Assembly (NCBI RefSeq): GCF_003003285.1
Contig: NZ_PVTP01000016.1
Span: 1-55,721, forward strand
Length of the DNA: 55,721 nt
Direction of reading: 5' to 3'
Source: Yoonia maritima
Lineage (GTDB): Bacteria > Pseudomonadota > Alphaproteobacteria > Rhodobacterales > Rhodobacteraceae
Positions 45,235 to 53,759 of the stretch are shown piece after piece. The notes under the pieces are model-generated. The model was given only the letters and a program-made list of their open reading frames with translations. It was not told the DNA's origin and made no database searches. The stretch's first letter is position 1, and every line of letters starts with the position of its first letter. A program made the translations under genes and the position numbers.

Positions 45235-45533
45235 TGCCCAAGTATGACGTATTTCCCAATCCGTCCGGAGACGGCTATCTTTTGGATGTTCAAACCGATC
45301 TGCTGAGTGATCTGAACACCCGCGTTGTCGTGCCATTGCTGCCACCATCAAGCGCACCGAAGCCGGCGACGAGGCTCAACCCAGTTTTCGAATTCGATGA
45401 TCGGCCGGTCGTGATGGTCACTCAGTTCATGGCGGCGGTGCCAACTGGCATTCTTAAGAGCGCCATTGGAAATCTCGATGATGAATTTGAGAAAGTCACA
45501 ACCGCGATTGACATGCTAATACAAGGTTTTTAG
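45234..45533 (+). CDS. ccdB: CcdB-type toxin (DNA gyrase poison)
   Basis: 99 residues, the standard length. Family features are the start YDVFPNPSGDGYLLDVQTDLL, the central VVVPLLPPSSAP and RLNPVFEFDD, and the C-terminal region (ILKSAIGNLDDEFEKVTTAI, then DMLIQGF) that contacts GyrA. It kills or arrests cells that lose the operon, so it stabilises the replicon. Translational coupling to ccdA ensures the antitoxin is made first. The gene looks intact. Confidence 0.88.
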   Translation: MPKYDVFPNPSGDGYLLDVQTDLLSDLNTRVVVPLLPPSSAPKPATRLNPVFEFDDRPVVMVTQFMAAVPTGILKSAIGNLDDEFEKVTTAIDMLIQGF

Positions 45534-46210
45534 GTAATCAAAATCTATCCACTTGCCATCCATTTTACATAATAATCATTGCGCACGGTCAGTAATCGAC
45601 ACGCTTGAAATCATAGTTGCCAACATAGTCTCGCCAATCTACGAACACCGCTCTGGCGAAGAGGGAACATCCATGACTGGTGCGCCCGAATGCTGTCGGA
45701 ACTGCGCTTCTGTTGGATCTTTGCCAGCTGAAACCTCCTTGAGTGTCATAAGTTCCGATGCGAACACGGGCATACCTATCGCAATCCCCATCGTCTCGGT
45801 CGTCATCAATTAGGACATCGTAAACGCGGATTGAACGTACGAAGTTGAACTCGGGTCAGCTAATGTCGATATCAGCGCGATCTTGGACAGGTTGGAGCGC
45901 AAATTCGTTCGCGGGCGTTATTGGCTCCGGGCCGGCAAGTTTGAAGACAGAACTCTCATATATCAAAAGATCGTCCAAGCCACGTCCATTCCTTACGAGA
46001 ATTGATTGAGGAGGCGTTGCTTACGTCACGGACAACGCGCCGCATCATGAGACCAATCTGATGACCCAAACACCTTTTACATCGACTTCGGCGATGAACG
46101 GGGTTTCCACTTGCCGCCAGATCGGGGGGAACAAAGGCAACGGTTGTCGGACCACGTGGGTCGTCTTACTTTATTCTCAATACAAGCTTTCCTCGGTTGG
46201 AGCCAAACGC
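45534..46210. other. Degenerate region between ccdB and a membrane protein
   Basis: No convincing gene. A plus-strand frame ending at about 46003 reads LDRLERKFVRGRYWLRAGKF and looks like a decayed gene end, unassigned. Longer upstream extensions of the following gene (from 46061) have no ribosome-binding site. Confidence 0.35.
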
Positions 46211-46810
46211 ATGTCAGAAACAGCAGGCCGTCAAACACTAGATCAGCTCGTTCTGTGGCTTATAGGGCTGATCTTATTGTATTCGGCGGTCATTTTTTTC
46301 GCTGCCTATTTCTCAGGTGCAGATATGGGCGCGTGGGTTTGGGAACGTCATCAGAACCAGTTTTCTTGGTATTCACGCCCGCTATTTGTGATCCCAGCGG
46401 CTTTTTATGCCTACCGCCATAGGGTGTGGCATGTCGTTGGATTCATGGCCCTCTTGGCGACCAGCCTATTTTGGTTTGAAGCGCCAGTCACAGTTCCACA
46501 GTCTGTTAGTGAGTACCTAGAATGGGAAAAGCAGTTGTTCTTTATTAACAACAACAAGCTGCCCCTCGTCGCATTCGTTTCTGGGGTTATTATTTTTTTG
46601 GGGCTGTTTTTTTATGCGTTCTGGCAGCGAAACCCTTGGTATGGGCTGGCTCTTATCAATGCAGGCACGGTCCTAAAAATTATTGTCAGCGTTGTCTTTG
46701 GACAGGATGCAGGTATGGCGGCAATTGTGCCGTCAGTCAGCAGTTTACTCGTGATCAATTTGTTTGCTTGGTTCTTATGGCGACGTAAACGTAAGGACAA
46801 AAATTTGTAA
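46211..46810 (+). CDS. Small integral membrane protein, unknown function
   Basis: 199 residues from ATG 46211, which has GGAG nine bases upstream. There are about five hydrophobic helices: VLWLIGLILLYSAVIFFAAY, the regions starting PLFVIPAAFYAY and VVGFMALLATSLFW, then LVAFVSGVIIFLGLFFYAFW and the C-terminal SLLVINLFAWFLWRR. The C-terminus is basic, consistent with a cytoplasmic tail. No family was recognised and no motif suggests transport chemistry. It stands alone between degenerate regions. Confidence 0.6.
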   Translation: MSETAGRQTLDQLVLWLIGLILLYSAVIFFAAYFSGADMGAWVWERHQNQFSWYSRPLFVIPAAFYAYRHRVWHVVGFMALLATSLFWFEAPVTVPQSVSEYLEWEKQLFFINNNKLPLVAFVSGVIIFLGLFFYAFWQRNPWYGLALINAGTVLKIIVSVVFGQDAGMAAIVPSVSSLLVINLFAWFLWRRKRKDKNL

Positions 46811-47175
46811 GGATGCCCTAGACGATAGATTTTCGCGGCACCGGCACCACCTTCTCAAACAACGACCATTTGTTAAACGGTTGGTTAAGCTGGACAGTGG
46901 TGCGTGAACCGCGAACGGCAGCTCCGTCCGCGTCATGCCAGTTCATGCGCGCCGCAGCGAAAGGTGGTTCATTCTAGACCCGCCGCTAATGCAGGACGCC
47001 GGGAATGCCGAGATCGAGCCCGAGCCACCCGAATTTTCCTAGGTGGCGGATGTCTTCTATCAACTTCCATATCTCCAGAGAGACCATATCTGTAAGAAAC
47101 TCCAACTCGCATCGAATGTTATCCCCGATGTGGTGAGCCCGTTTCTAACCGTAAGACGCGATGATCGCCGCGCGG
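46811..47175. other. Gap without recognisable gene
   Basis: Only short unsupported frames on both strands. No terminator hairpin could be assigned to the genes converging here. Confidence 0.3.
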
Positions 47176-48816
47176 TCAGCCCACCGGGCCGAAGGTTTCG
47201 TAGTGGATCTGCGCAGGTGAAACGCCCAGCCTTTCAAGGCCATCGCTGAGATCAGCGACAAACTGGGTGGGCCCGCAGATCATGTAATGCGCCCTTGGTC
47301 CTGCGCCAAGGGTCAGCAAAGCGTCAGCCGTGACGCGCCCCTGTGAAACGTGGGCGTTCTGCGTTTGGTCATCCGGGCTGGGCGCAGAATAATAGAGGTG
47401 TTGCGCTACGTTCTTCGCGCGGCGCCCTAAATCCGCAACCTCTTGTCGAAAGGCATGGGTATCTCTGTTGCGCGTGCCGTGCACAAACCAGACCGGACGC
47501 CCCGACGCCGCATCCACTACCCCGTGCAAGATAGATAGCATCGGCGTCACACCGACGCCCGCGCTGACCAGGACCAGCGGATCGGCTCCTTCAGGTGGGA
47601 TAAAATCGCCTGAAGGGGAACTGGCGTCGATCATATCGCCGGATTTCAGCACGTCGTGCAGGAACCGTGAGGCTATGCCGTGCGCCTCGCGCTTGACGCT
47701 GATCCGGTAGGTCTCTGCATCTGCTGGCCCCGAAAGCGAATAGCTCCGGCGCACCGGACCTGGCTGGCCGGGGACTTTCAGGGCAAGGGGCAGATGCTGG
47801 CCCGGCGTGAAGTCGGCCATTGCATGCCCATCCTGCCGCGCGAGATAGACCGACATGATTTCCGGGCTTTCCACAACCTTGTCCGTGACCAGCAGCTGCA
47901 TCGTGCCCGCATCCGGCGTATGCCATCGAAGGGCCAGAGCCTGTGGCCGCTCTACCACGCTGTCCACCGTCACAACAACCTTTCGGCGCGCTTGTGGATC
48001 ATGGCTTTGGCTGCCATCCCAGATAATCTGTACATGACCGCTCAGCTGTAGCAGGCCGCCGGTCGCGAAATCTACAAACAACAGGCCAACTTTTGGATCA
48101 CGCACCAGATTGCCGATGGTGTTGAAAAAGTTGTTTCCCGCATAGTCGGGTATATGCAACTTGCCGTCACTATCAATGCCGACAAAGCCCGGTTCGCCCC
48201 CCCGGTGTGAGGCATCAAATCCTTCGGTGCTGTGCCCCGCACCCGAAGAAAAGCCGGAACCGATGAACAATGTGTCGGCGGCTGCAATCCATTGCTTTTG
48301 ATCTTCGTTGAGCGAGGTTGTTACCAAGGCCGGTTCGGGGGTGTGCTGGGAGTGGTCAACGCGGCGCAACGTCCGTTCATGAATATACTGCGCGCAGTTG
48401 CCAAAGCTTTGCTGCACATCCAGAACCAGCGCTCCGGCGGTGCCGGATCGCAATCGGCCATTCACTCTGTTACGTCGCTTTGTCGCCAGTTCGATCCCCA
48501 GTATGCCGATGGGTGCCCCCGGCACGACGCCCTGCGCCAGCGGATCATTAGCGGCCAGCTGGCCCACCAATATCAGACTGCGCTCAGTATGTGCCGCGAC
48601 AGGGCCGTCCTTTCCTTCAAGGATCGACACCCAAGGCTTGCCTGACGTATCGGACCCCGCCACCACAAGAAACGGTTGCGCGGCAAAGAAATCACGGTGT
48701 TGCAGGGGCATATGATCGCGAATGAAGCGGCCGCCTTGTGAAGCGCGCGCCGCTACCCCGGCACGGTGCTGCGCTTCAATCTCACCCGCGTGAAAGGGGC
48801 TGATCTGTCGGGTCAT
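47176..48816 (-). CDS. Flavoprotein fusion: pyridoxamine-phosphate-oxidase-like domain + ferredoxin-NADP-type reductase
   Basis: About 546 residues. Residues ~1-290 form a PNPOx-like FMN-binding split barrel (HRDFFAAQPFLVVAGSDTSG, then GFDASHRGGEPGFVGI). Residues ~310-545 are an FNR module with the flavin motif RRSYSLSG, the NAD(P) site LVLVSAGVGVTPMLSIL and MICGPTQFVADL. Related fusion proteins carry a C-terminal plant-type 2Fe-2S ferredoxin domain; here the chain ends at IHYETFGPVG, exactly where that domain would start, so electron delivery must differ or the gene has lost its end. It lies 32 bases after the GST gene and is probably co-transcribed with it. Starts at 48840 or GTG 48846 are also possible. 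Confidence 0.8.
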   Translation of the reverse strand: MTRQISPFHAGEIEAQHRAGVAARASQGGRFIRDHMPLQHRDFFAAQPFLVVAGSDTSGKPWVSILEGKDGPVAAHTERSLILVGQLAANDPLAQGVVPGAPIGILGIELATKRRNRVNGRLRSGTAGALVLDVQQSFGNCAQYIHERTLRRVDHSQHTPEPALVTTSLNEDQKQWIAAADTLFIGSGFSSGAGHSTEGFDASHRGGEPGFVGIDSDGKLHIPDYAGNNFFNTIGNLVRDPKVGLLFVDFATGGLLQLSGHVQIIWDGSQSHDPQARRKVVVTVDSVVERPQALALRWHTPDAGTMQLLVTDKVVESPEIMSVYLARQDGHAMADFTPGQHLPLALKVPGQPGPVRRSYSLSGPADAETYRISVKREAHGIASRFLHDVLKSGDMIDASSPSGDFIPPEGADPLVLVSAGVGVTPMLSILHGVVDAASGRPVWFVHGTRNRDTHAFRQEVADLGRRAKNVAQHLYYSAPSPDDQTQNAHVSQGRVTADALLTLGAGPRAHYMICGPTQFVADLSDGLERLGVSPAQIHYETFGPVG

Positions 48817-48848
48817 CGTTATGTCCGGATTAGATCGCATTGACACAA

Positions 48849-49490
48849 TCAGGCGAGGGCGGGAGAGCGAGCCATGCCAACGAAACCGGGCAGCGCTTCG
48901 ATCCGGGCAAGCCAGGCCTGTATCTTCGGATAGGGAGACAGGGACACACCGCCCTCTGGTGCATGTGCGATATAGCTATACCCTGCAACATCGGCGAGGG
49001 TGACACGCCCCGCAGCGAGCCAGTCGCGCTTCTCAAGATGCGCTTCCATCACTGCAAAGAGAGCATGTGCCTTGGCTTTTGCTGTTTCATGATCAAAGGG
49101 CGCACCGAACAATGTGACAAGACGGGCCGAGCATGGCCCCTGGTAAATCTCACCGGCCGCGACCGAAAGCCAGCGTTGTATCTCTGCCCGCTCTATCGGG
49201 GACCGCCCCGCCCAGTTGTCCAAATCGCCGTAGCGGGACGCCAGATAGGTTAGGATGGCGTTTGAATCGCTCAGGGTCAGGTGGTTATCGTCGATTGCGG
49301 GCACCTGCCCGAAGGGGCTGATTTTCAGGTATTCCGGCGCCTTATGCGCAGCGTTTTCCATATCGAGATCAACGGTCTCATACGGGACATCAAGCAGTGC
49401 CATCATCAGTTCAACCCGGTGGCAATGCCCGGATTTCGGGTTTCGATAGAGAGTGATGGGAGCGCCATTGCGGGCGTCTGCGTCAGTCAT
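48849..49490 (-). CDS. Glutathione S-transferase family protein
   Basis: 213 residues. N-terminal thioredoxin fold with ITLYRNPKSGHCHRVELMMA (the probable catalytic Ser/Cys region), the cis-proline loop GQVPAI and the glutathione-gamma-glutamyl contact DSNAILTYLA. The all-helical C-terminal domain ends with the N-capping-type segment TLADVAGYSY. It should conjugate or reduce small electrophiles in the cytoplasm. It is followed by the flavoprotein fusion and divergent from a LysR gene, a classic regulator-target arrangement. AGAGGACG precedes ATG 49490. Confidence 0.88.
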   Translation of the reverse strand: MTDADARNGAPITLYRNPKSGHCHRVELMMALLDVPYETVDLDMENAAHKAPEYLKISPFGQVPAIDDNHLTLSDSNAILTYLASRYGDLDNWAGRSPIERAEIQRWLSVAAGEIYQGPCSARLVTLFGAPFDHETAKAKAHALFAVMEAHLEKRDWLAAGRVTLADVAGYSYIAHAPEGGVSLSPYPKIQAWLARIEALPGFVGMARSPALA

Positions 49491-49623
49491 TGTGTCGTCC
49501 TCTCGTCAGTCATATGTCACGGCAATTGCCGTTGGGGCAGAAGTTAATAGATATCAAAGGGAATAATAATACCGTAAAACAGAAGTTCATTATTACCGAA
49601 TACGAAGCAATAAGGCACGGCAC
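49491..49623. promoter_or_regulatory. Divergent GST/LysR control region
   Basis: 133 bases containing the perfect palindrome ACGGCAATTGCCGT (49519-49532), a plausible LysR-type half-site pair close to the GST start, and an AT-rich stretch with two TATTACCG/AATACCG-like repeats (about 49568 and 49591). Confidence 0.45.
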
Positions 49624-50544
49624 ATGGATCATCTACAGGCGCTCAGAGTTTTTGTCGCTGTGGCAAAGACCAAGAGCTTCACAGCGGGCGCACGGTCGCT
49701 TGGGCTGAGCGCCCCCTCTGCGACACGGGCCATCAGTACGCTGGAAGATGCTCTGGGGGCCCGTTTGTTCACCAGAACCACGCGGCGCGTCCGGCTGACG
49801 GATGTTGGCCATCGCTTTGCCGAGGAGGTGCGCGATATTCTTGCACAGCTCCAATCTGCAGAAGACTCGGTGTCTGGCGCGGCGGCAACACCCGTGGGCC
49901 GGCTTCGTATCACCTGTCCGCAAGAGTTCGGGCGGATGTATGTCGCCCCGCTTGTCGCTGACTTTCTCGAGGCCTATCCGGAAATCACGGCCGAGGTGCT
50001 GATGGTGGACCGGTACGTCAACCTGGTGGAGGAAGGGTATGACGTGGCGCTGCGCATTGGCGAATTGCCCGCCTCGGGCCTCTCGGCAACCCGGGTCGGT
50101 GCAGTGCGCCGGGTTGTGTGCGGCGCACCTGCCTACCTTGAAGCCTTTGGTCATCCGTCTGTTCCGGCGGATCTGGTGAAACATCACCGTGTCGTGGTAA
50201 CAGGCGCCGCCTTGCAGGAATGGCATTTTGGGCCTGACCAATCGACAATCGTCCGCATTTACCCGCGATTGACGGTAAATAGCGTTGCCGCCGCGATCGC
50301 GATCGCGCGACAAGGATGGGGCCTCGCCCGTGTGCTGTCGTACCAGATTGCAGATGATCTGCGAAAAGGTAGCCTTGTGGCTGTATTGACAGATGACGAA
50401 CCACACCCGATACCGGTGCACCTGGTCCATCCCCTGGGCCGCAAGGCACCCGCCAAACTGCGCGCATTTCTGGACTTTTCCGCCAATCGACTGCGACAGA
50501 TCGGTGCGTTGCGATATGAGCAAGGGCCGTCGGTAAAAGATTGA
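49624..50544 (+). CDS. LysR-family transcriptional regulator
   Basis: 306 residues, standard length. The N-terminal winged helix (MDHLQALRVFVAVAKTKSFT to TRAISTLEDALGARLF) is of the LysR type, followed by a linker helix and a periplasmic-binding-like effector domain starting at about residue 90 (GRLRITCPQEFGRMY). It belongs to the branch around DsdC/AaeR-like quinone or aromatic sensors, though the ligand cannot be named. Divergence from the GST-flavoprotein pair suggests it controls them and itself. Confidence 0.88.
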   Translation: MDHLQALRVFVAVAKTKSFTAGARSLGLSAPSATRAISTLEDALGARLFTRTTRRVRLTDVGHRFAEEVRDILAQLQSAEDSVSGAAATPVGRLRITCPQEFGRMYVAPLVADFLEAYPEITAEVLMVDRYVNLVEEGYDVALRIGELPASGLSATRVGAVRRVVCGAPAYLEAFGHPSVPADLVKHHRVVVTGAALQEWHFGPDQSTIVRIYPRLTVNSVAAAIAIARQGWGLARVLSYQIADDLRKGSLVAVLTDDEPHPIPVHLVHPLGRKAPAKLRAFLDFSANRLRQIGALRYEQGPSVKD

Positions 50545-50756
50545 AAGCAATAGAGATAGTGACGAAGATTAAACCGGAGGAAAGGGCGGCGCATGGGCCT
50601 GCTCCATTTGATTTCGAGTTGGGTAAGACCTCGCTCTAGCATGCCGCCTTACAGGTCAACTGTTCCGTCAAGTTCGCGCATCGGCAGTTGCGCCCACTGG
50701 ACCCACAAATGCGCGGGGATGTCGGAAAGATTGTCATAAAAGCCATCACTCGCGCC

Positions 50757-50776
50757 CCGGACCCGCGCGGGTCCGG
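50757..50776. other. 20-base perfect GC-rich palindrome
   Basis: CCGGACCCGCGCGGGTCCGG, eleven bases beyond the stop of the broken amidohydrolase gene. It can form a strong hairpin but has no T-run on either side. A remnant terminator or an IS-related dyad are both possible. Confidence 0.4.
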
Positions 50777-50786
50777 CCCCTGGATG

Positions 50787-51404
50787 TCAATCAAAACCGG
50801 GACGCGCGTCAGCGGGCAGAAGGGTGGTATAACCGGTCCCGACGCGTTGCACCAGCTCGGCCATGGCCTCGCGCACCAGGTCGGGATCGCAAAAGGCTTC
50901 TTTGGCAGTCATGGCCATGACTTTGGCGGCGTGGAACATACCGCGATAGGCCAAACGGCTCTTGCCCTGGGCGACCATCTGCCATGTGTGAAAGGGCGTG
51001 CCGATCGCATAGTTCGCGCCCCAGATTTGCACCGTTGGAACGCACCAACTGACGTCGCCAACATCGGTCGATGCCGCCAGCGATTTCGGTGAATGGTCTT
51101 CGGGTAACAGAACGTCATACAGGGCTTTGTCTTCGCTCTTGGTGCAGCCGACGAATTCATAGGCGGCTTTGATACTGCCTGCATCCAGGGTCGACCGGCC
51201 AAGATGTAGGCTGGCGGCGTGGAACGAGCGACCATGAAAGGTGAAATCAATTCGCGATGAGGCCAAAGAACTGCCGCGAATGATCTGGGTGATACAGCTT
51301 GGGTGCCAGGTGATCGCGATACCGACATCGCGGAACAGCCCTGCAGCAACCATAAAGGTCTTGCCCGCGCCCCCCTCTTCGGCGGGGCATCCGTAATAGC
51401 GTAC
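50787..51404 (-). pseudogene. M20-family amidohydrolase (AbgB-like), truncated and internally deleted
   Basis: Family motifs are clear: RYYGCPAEEGGAGKTFMVA, ITWHPS, FHGRSFHAASLHLGRS, then STDVGDVSW and GTPFHTWQMVAQGKS near the C-terminus. These enzymes cleave amide bonds of p-aminobenzoyl-glutamate-like substrates with two metal ions. The N-terminal third is replaced by IS3 sequence at about 51405. Between GRSTLDAGSIKAA and EFVGCTKSEDKA a stretch of roughly 200 residues expected in the family is missing. The gene is dead. Confidence 0.7.
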
Positions 51405-52030
51405 AGCCGCAGGCAGCGATCTGACATAGTCACGCTGGCGCATATCAAAGAGCAATCCCGTCTCAGCCTTGGCAGCTACGGCAGGCCACGGATGACGGAA
51501 GAACTGAAAGAGATCGGCTTAAATGTCGGGCCCGCCGCGTCGGCAGGTTGATGGGCCAGAACGGAATATCTGTTGTCAGAACGCGCAAACATAAGGCTAC
51601 GACAGACAGTAATCACAAGTTCAACATCGCCCCGAACTTGTTGGATCGTAACTTCTCAGCGGATCAGCCAAACCAGAAGTGGGCTGGTGACATTACCTAC
51701 ATCTGGACACGCGAAGGTTGGCTCTATCTGGCTGTGATCTTGGATTTGCATTCTCGGCGCGTGATCGGCTGGGCTGTGAGCAATCGAATGAAGCGGGACC
51801 TGGCAATCCGAGCGTTGAAGATGGCCATCGCCTTCCGGGCACCGTCCAAGGGCGGCATCCATCATATCGACCGTGGCAGCCAATATTGTTCGCACGATTA
51901 TCAAAAGATCCTGCGTCAGCATGGCTTCAAGGTATCGATGAGCGGCAAGGGCAATTGTTATGATAACGCCGCCGTCGAGACCTTCTTCAAAACCATCAAA
52001 GCCGAATTGATCTGGCGGGACACATGGGAC
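51405..52030 (+). mobile_element. IS3-family element copy 2, degenerate orfB
   Basis: The sequence matches copy 1 from the RRQRSDxVTLAHIKEQSRLS region onward. A one-base loss at about 51530 (GLNVGPAASAG instead of GLDVGHRR) splits orfB. The second frame (51548-52096) keeps all three catalytic positions: GDITYIW, IDRGSQY and DNAAVETFF. It then leaves the IS reading frame after IWRDTW at about 52025. Both ends of the element are missing, so it is not mobile by itself. Confidence 0.75.
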
Positions 52031-52410
52031 AAGGGAATGCTTGGCGTTCTACAAGTCTTGGTCGCAATTGTGCTGTATTTGGGCACATTGCAATAAGCCC
52101 AGTCGAAGAAGTGGCGGAAGCGTATCAACTTGTCGATCTCTTTGCGCTGGTGGAGCCCGAGCAGTTCATGCTGGGTTGACGCATCTCTCGCGACCTGTGT
52201 GACATGCTTTGCTTAGAGTGTCATTTCACCCCGTACTGCAAATGTCCCCTTGATCGCCCACGAGAACATAGGAGGGGGGTCGACTACGGCTCAGTGCAGA
52301 AAGCACTCTAAGATTTTTTATGATAACATCAGTGGCCTAAGAATCGTCAAACTTCTGATTTTACTGAAGCACCCAATGGAAAATATATACATTTAACATA
52401 ATTTAGCTTA
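52031..52410. other. Decayed sequence between IS copy 2 and the XRE regulator
   Basis: On the minus strand around 52070-52170 a frame reads LLGLHQRKEIDKLIRFRHFF, which faintly resembles the RFRHFF box of HepT-like toxins. No start or complete domain is present. The rest of the gap is AT-rich and shows no gene. Confidence 0.25.
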
Positions 52411-52644
52411 TCAGGCTTCGACTTCCGCTATAAAATCTGTCATCGTCACGCCTAGCCCATCGCAAATTCTTTTGAGAGTTGCGAGGCTCGGCTGATGCTT
52501 CCTACTCTCAAGTAACGACACATAGCGGATGCTCTTACCCGCCCGATGGGCCAGCTCTTCCTGAGAAAGCCCAGCCTCTGTACGCAACCGTCTGAGCGTC
52601 TTGCTAAACGCATCCAAAAGCTCTTTATCATCTTCGTTTTTCAT
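52411..52644 (-). CDS. XRE-family transcriptional regulator
   Basis: A 77-residue single-domain repressor-type protein. The helix-turn-helix (LRRLRTEAGLSQEELAHRAG, then KSIRYVSLLESRKHQPSLAT) is canonical for the Cro/CI type. Such small regulators often control a neighbouring toxin-antitoxin or plasmid gene. The divergent side carries two direct repeats (52679-52715), good operator candidates, and then a decapitated ParA start, so its original partner may be gone. Confidence 0.85.
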   Translation of the reverse strand: MKNEDDKELLDAFSKTLRRLRTEAGLSQEELAHRAGKSIRYVSLLESRKHQPSLATLKRICDGLGVTMTDFIAEVEA

Positions 52645-52678
52645 AATTTGACTGAGCAGCTAACATATGCTTGCCACC

Positions 52679-52715
52679 ATGAAGTATTTTATGAATAATG
52701 AAGTATATTATGAAT
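52679..52715. promoter_or_regulatory. Two 18-base direct repeats, likely XRE operators
   Basis: ATGAAGTATTTTATGAAT (52679-52696) and ATGAAGTATATTATGAAT (52698-52715) differ at one base and are spaced 19 bases apart. They lie between the divergent XRE start and the ParA-like start. Confidence 0.55.
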
Positions 52716-52735
52716 TTCATGAGGAAGGTTTACGC

Positions 52736-52774
52736 ATGCACATAATTACATTCTTCGCTACCAAGGGCGGCCGC
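52736..52774 (+). pseudogene. parA: ParA-type ATPase start, cut after the Walker A lead-in
   Basis: ATG 52736, preceded by AGGAAGG, begins MHIITFFATKGG, the usual opening of small ParA-like ATPases up to the first glycines of the KGGxGKT loop. The sequence then switches to the start of a secreted protein within one codon. The whole ATPase body is missing. The frame stays open into the next gene, so a fused product with an internalised signal peptide could in principle be made. Confidence 0.45.
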
Positions 52775-53578
52775 ATGATCCGTTTCTCAATCGCCGCTGT
52801 CATGTCTGTCGCAATGGCAACATCAGCCATTGCAGAAAATAACCTTACCGCTCTGCCCCCGACTGCTGAGCGCCCCTACCCTTACGAGATCCTCGGTCTC
52901 CAGCCCGGCGATCCGCTGGACGATGTCATGGCACTCTATGCAGAACGTAGTGAGCGTGACTCAACCAGTGAAAGCGAAGTGCTTCGAGTGCAATCACCTG
53001 ACGGCGATGTCGGCGTAAACGGACGCCTGGCCAAAATGGATCAGGATCAACTGACATCCACACTCTCATCCGATATAATGGAACAGCGCCCAATGGCGAT
53101 CCATCGCAGTATCCGCCAGCCAAGTGACGACCTGCCCGAACCGCTGGAGCTGAAAGCACAGATCGAAGAGACCTACGGCCCACCGTCCCGATTTGAGATC
53201 AACGGTCGGGACATGAAGCTGACCTATGTATGGAGTATGGACGGTTTCATCCCAGATCTGGCTGCTTTGCCCTCGGCAATCCACGAGGAAACCAGCGCCA
53301 CTGGTAGTGTCCGCCAGACAGAATATGAACTCTGCGGCAACGCGCGACATTACCTAAATGAGGTGGACTACCGTTTCGAACATCCGCGTAACAAGGAGAT
53401 CAAACCCGGATGCCTTGCCAGCTTCACCTTGACCTATCGTGGCGAACCCGGCAGCACCCTGATCGGCTTCTCGTTGGTGGATTACGAACTCGGACGGATA
53501 CACATGCATGAACTTGATCGTCAGATCGTCGAGGCCCTGACAGGCGAAGAAGTCGAAGCGTCAGATATGGATCTGTGA
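52775..53578 (+). CDS. Secreted protein of unknown function
   Basis: 267 residues from ATG 52775. Residues 1-20 are a Sec signal peptide (MIRFSIAAVMSVAMATSAIA, cleavage probably after ATSAIA), so the mature protein is periplasmic. The mature part starts with PYEILGLQPGDPLDDVMALY and contains two similar-looking stretches beginning EETYGPPSRFEINGRDMKLTY and, later, SFTLTYRGEPGSTLIGFSLV, but no recognised domain or catalytic motif. Two Cys (ELCGNA, PGCLAS) may form a disulfide. The reading frame is open upstream into the ParA remnant. Confidence 0.7.
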   Translation: MIRFSIAAVMSVAMATSAIAENNLTALPPTAERPYPYEILGLQPGDPLDDVMALYAERSERDSTSESEVLRVQSPDGDVGVNGRLAKMDQDQLTSTLSSDIMEQRPMAIHRSIRQPSDDLPEPLELKAQIEETYGPPSRFEINGRDMKLTYVWSMDGFIPDLAALPSAIHEETSATGSVRQTEYELCGNARHYLNEVDYRFEHPRNKEIKPGCLASFTLTYRGEPGSTLIGFSLVDYELGRIHMHELDRQIVEALTGEEVEASDMDL

Positions 53579-53759
53579 TCATGGATAGCCAGACACATTA
53601 GAAGCCGTTATGATGCCCGCATGATCATATCGCGCAAACATATCACCCCCACCTAGCGCCCCATTTACGGCGGGCGGCTTCGCGCTGTTCGCCGAGATCA
53701 TCACCCTCGTTGTCCTGTTCAAAGTCGTCCGCGCCACCATCGCACGACGGAGACGAACA

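Noticed and set aside
52764..52776. GCGGCCGC (NotI) site at the ParA/secreted-protein junction as a sign of cloning
   Set aside because: A single eight-base site in GC-rich DNA is not evidence of an artefact, and flanking sequence looks natural.
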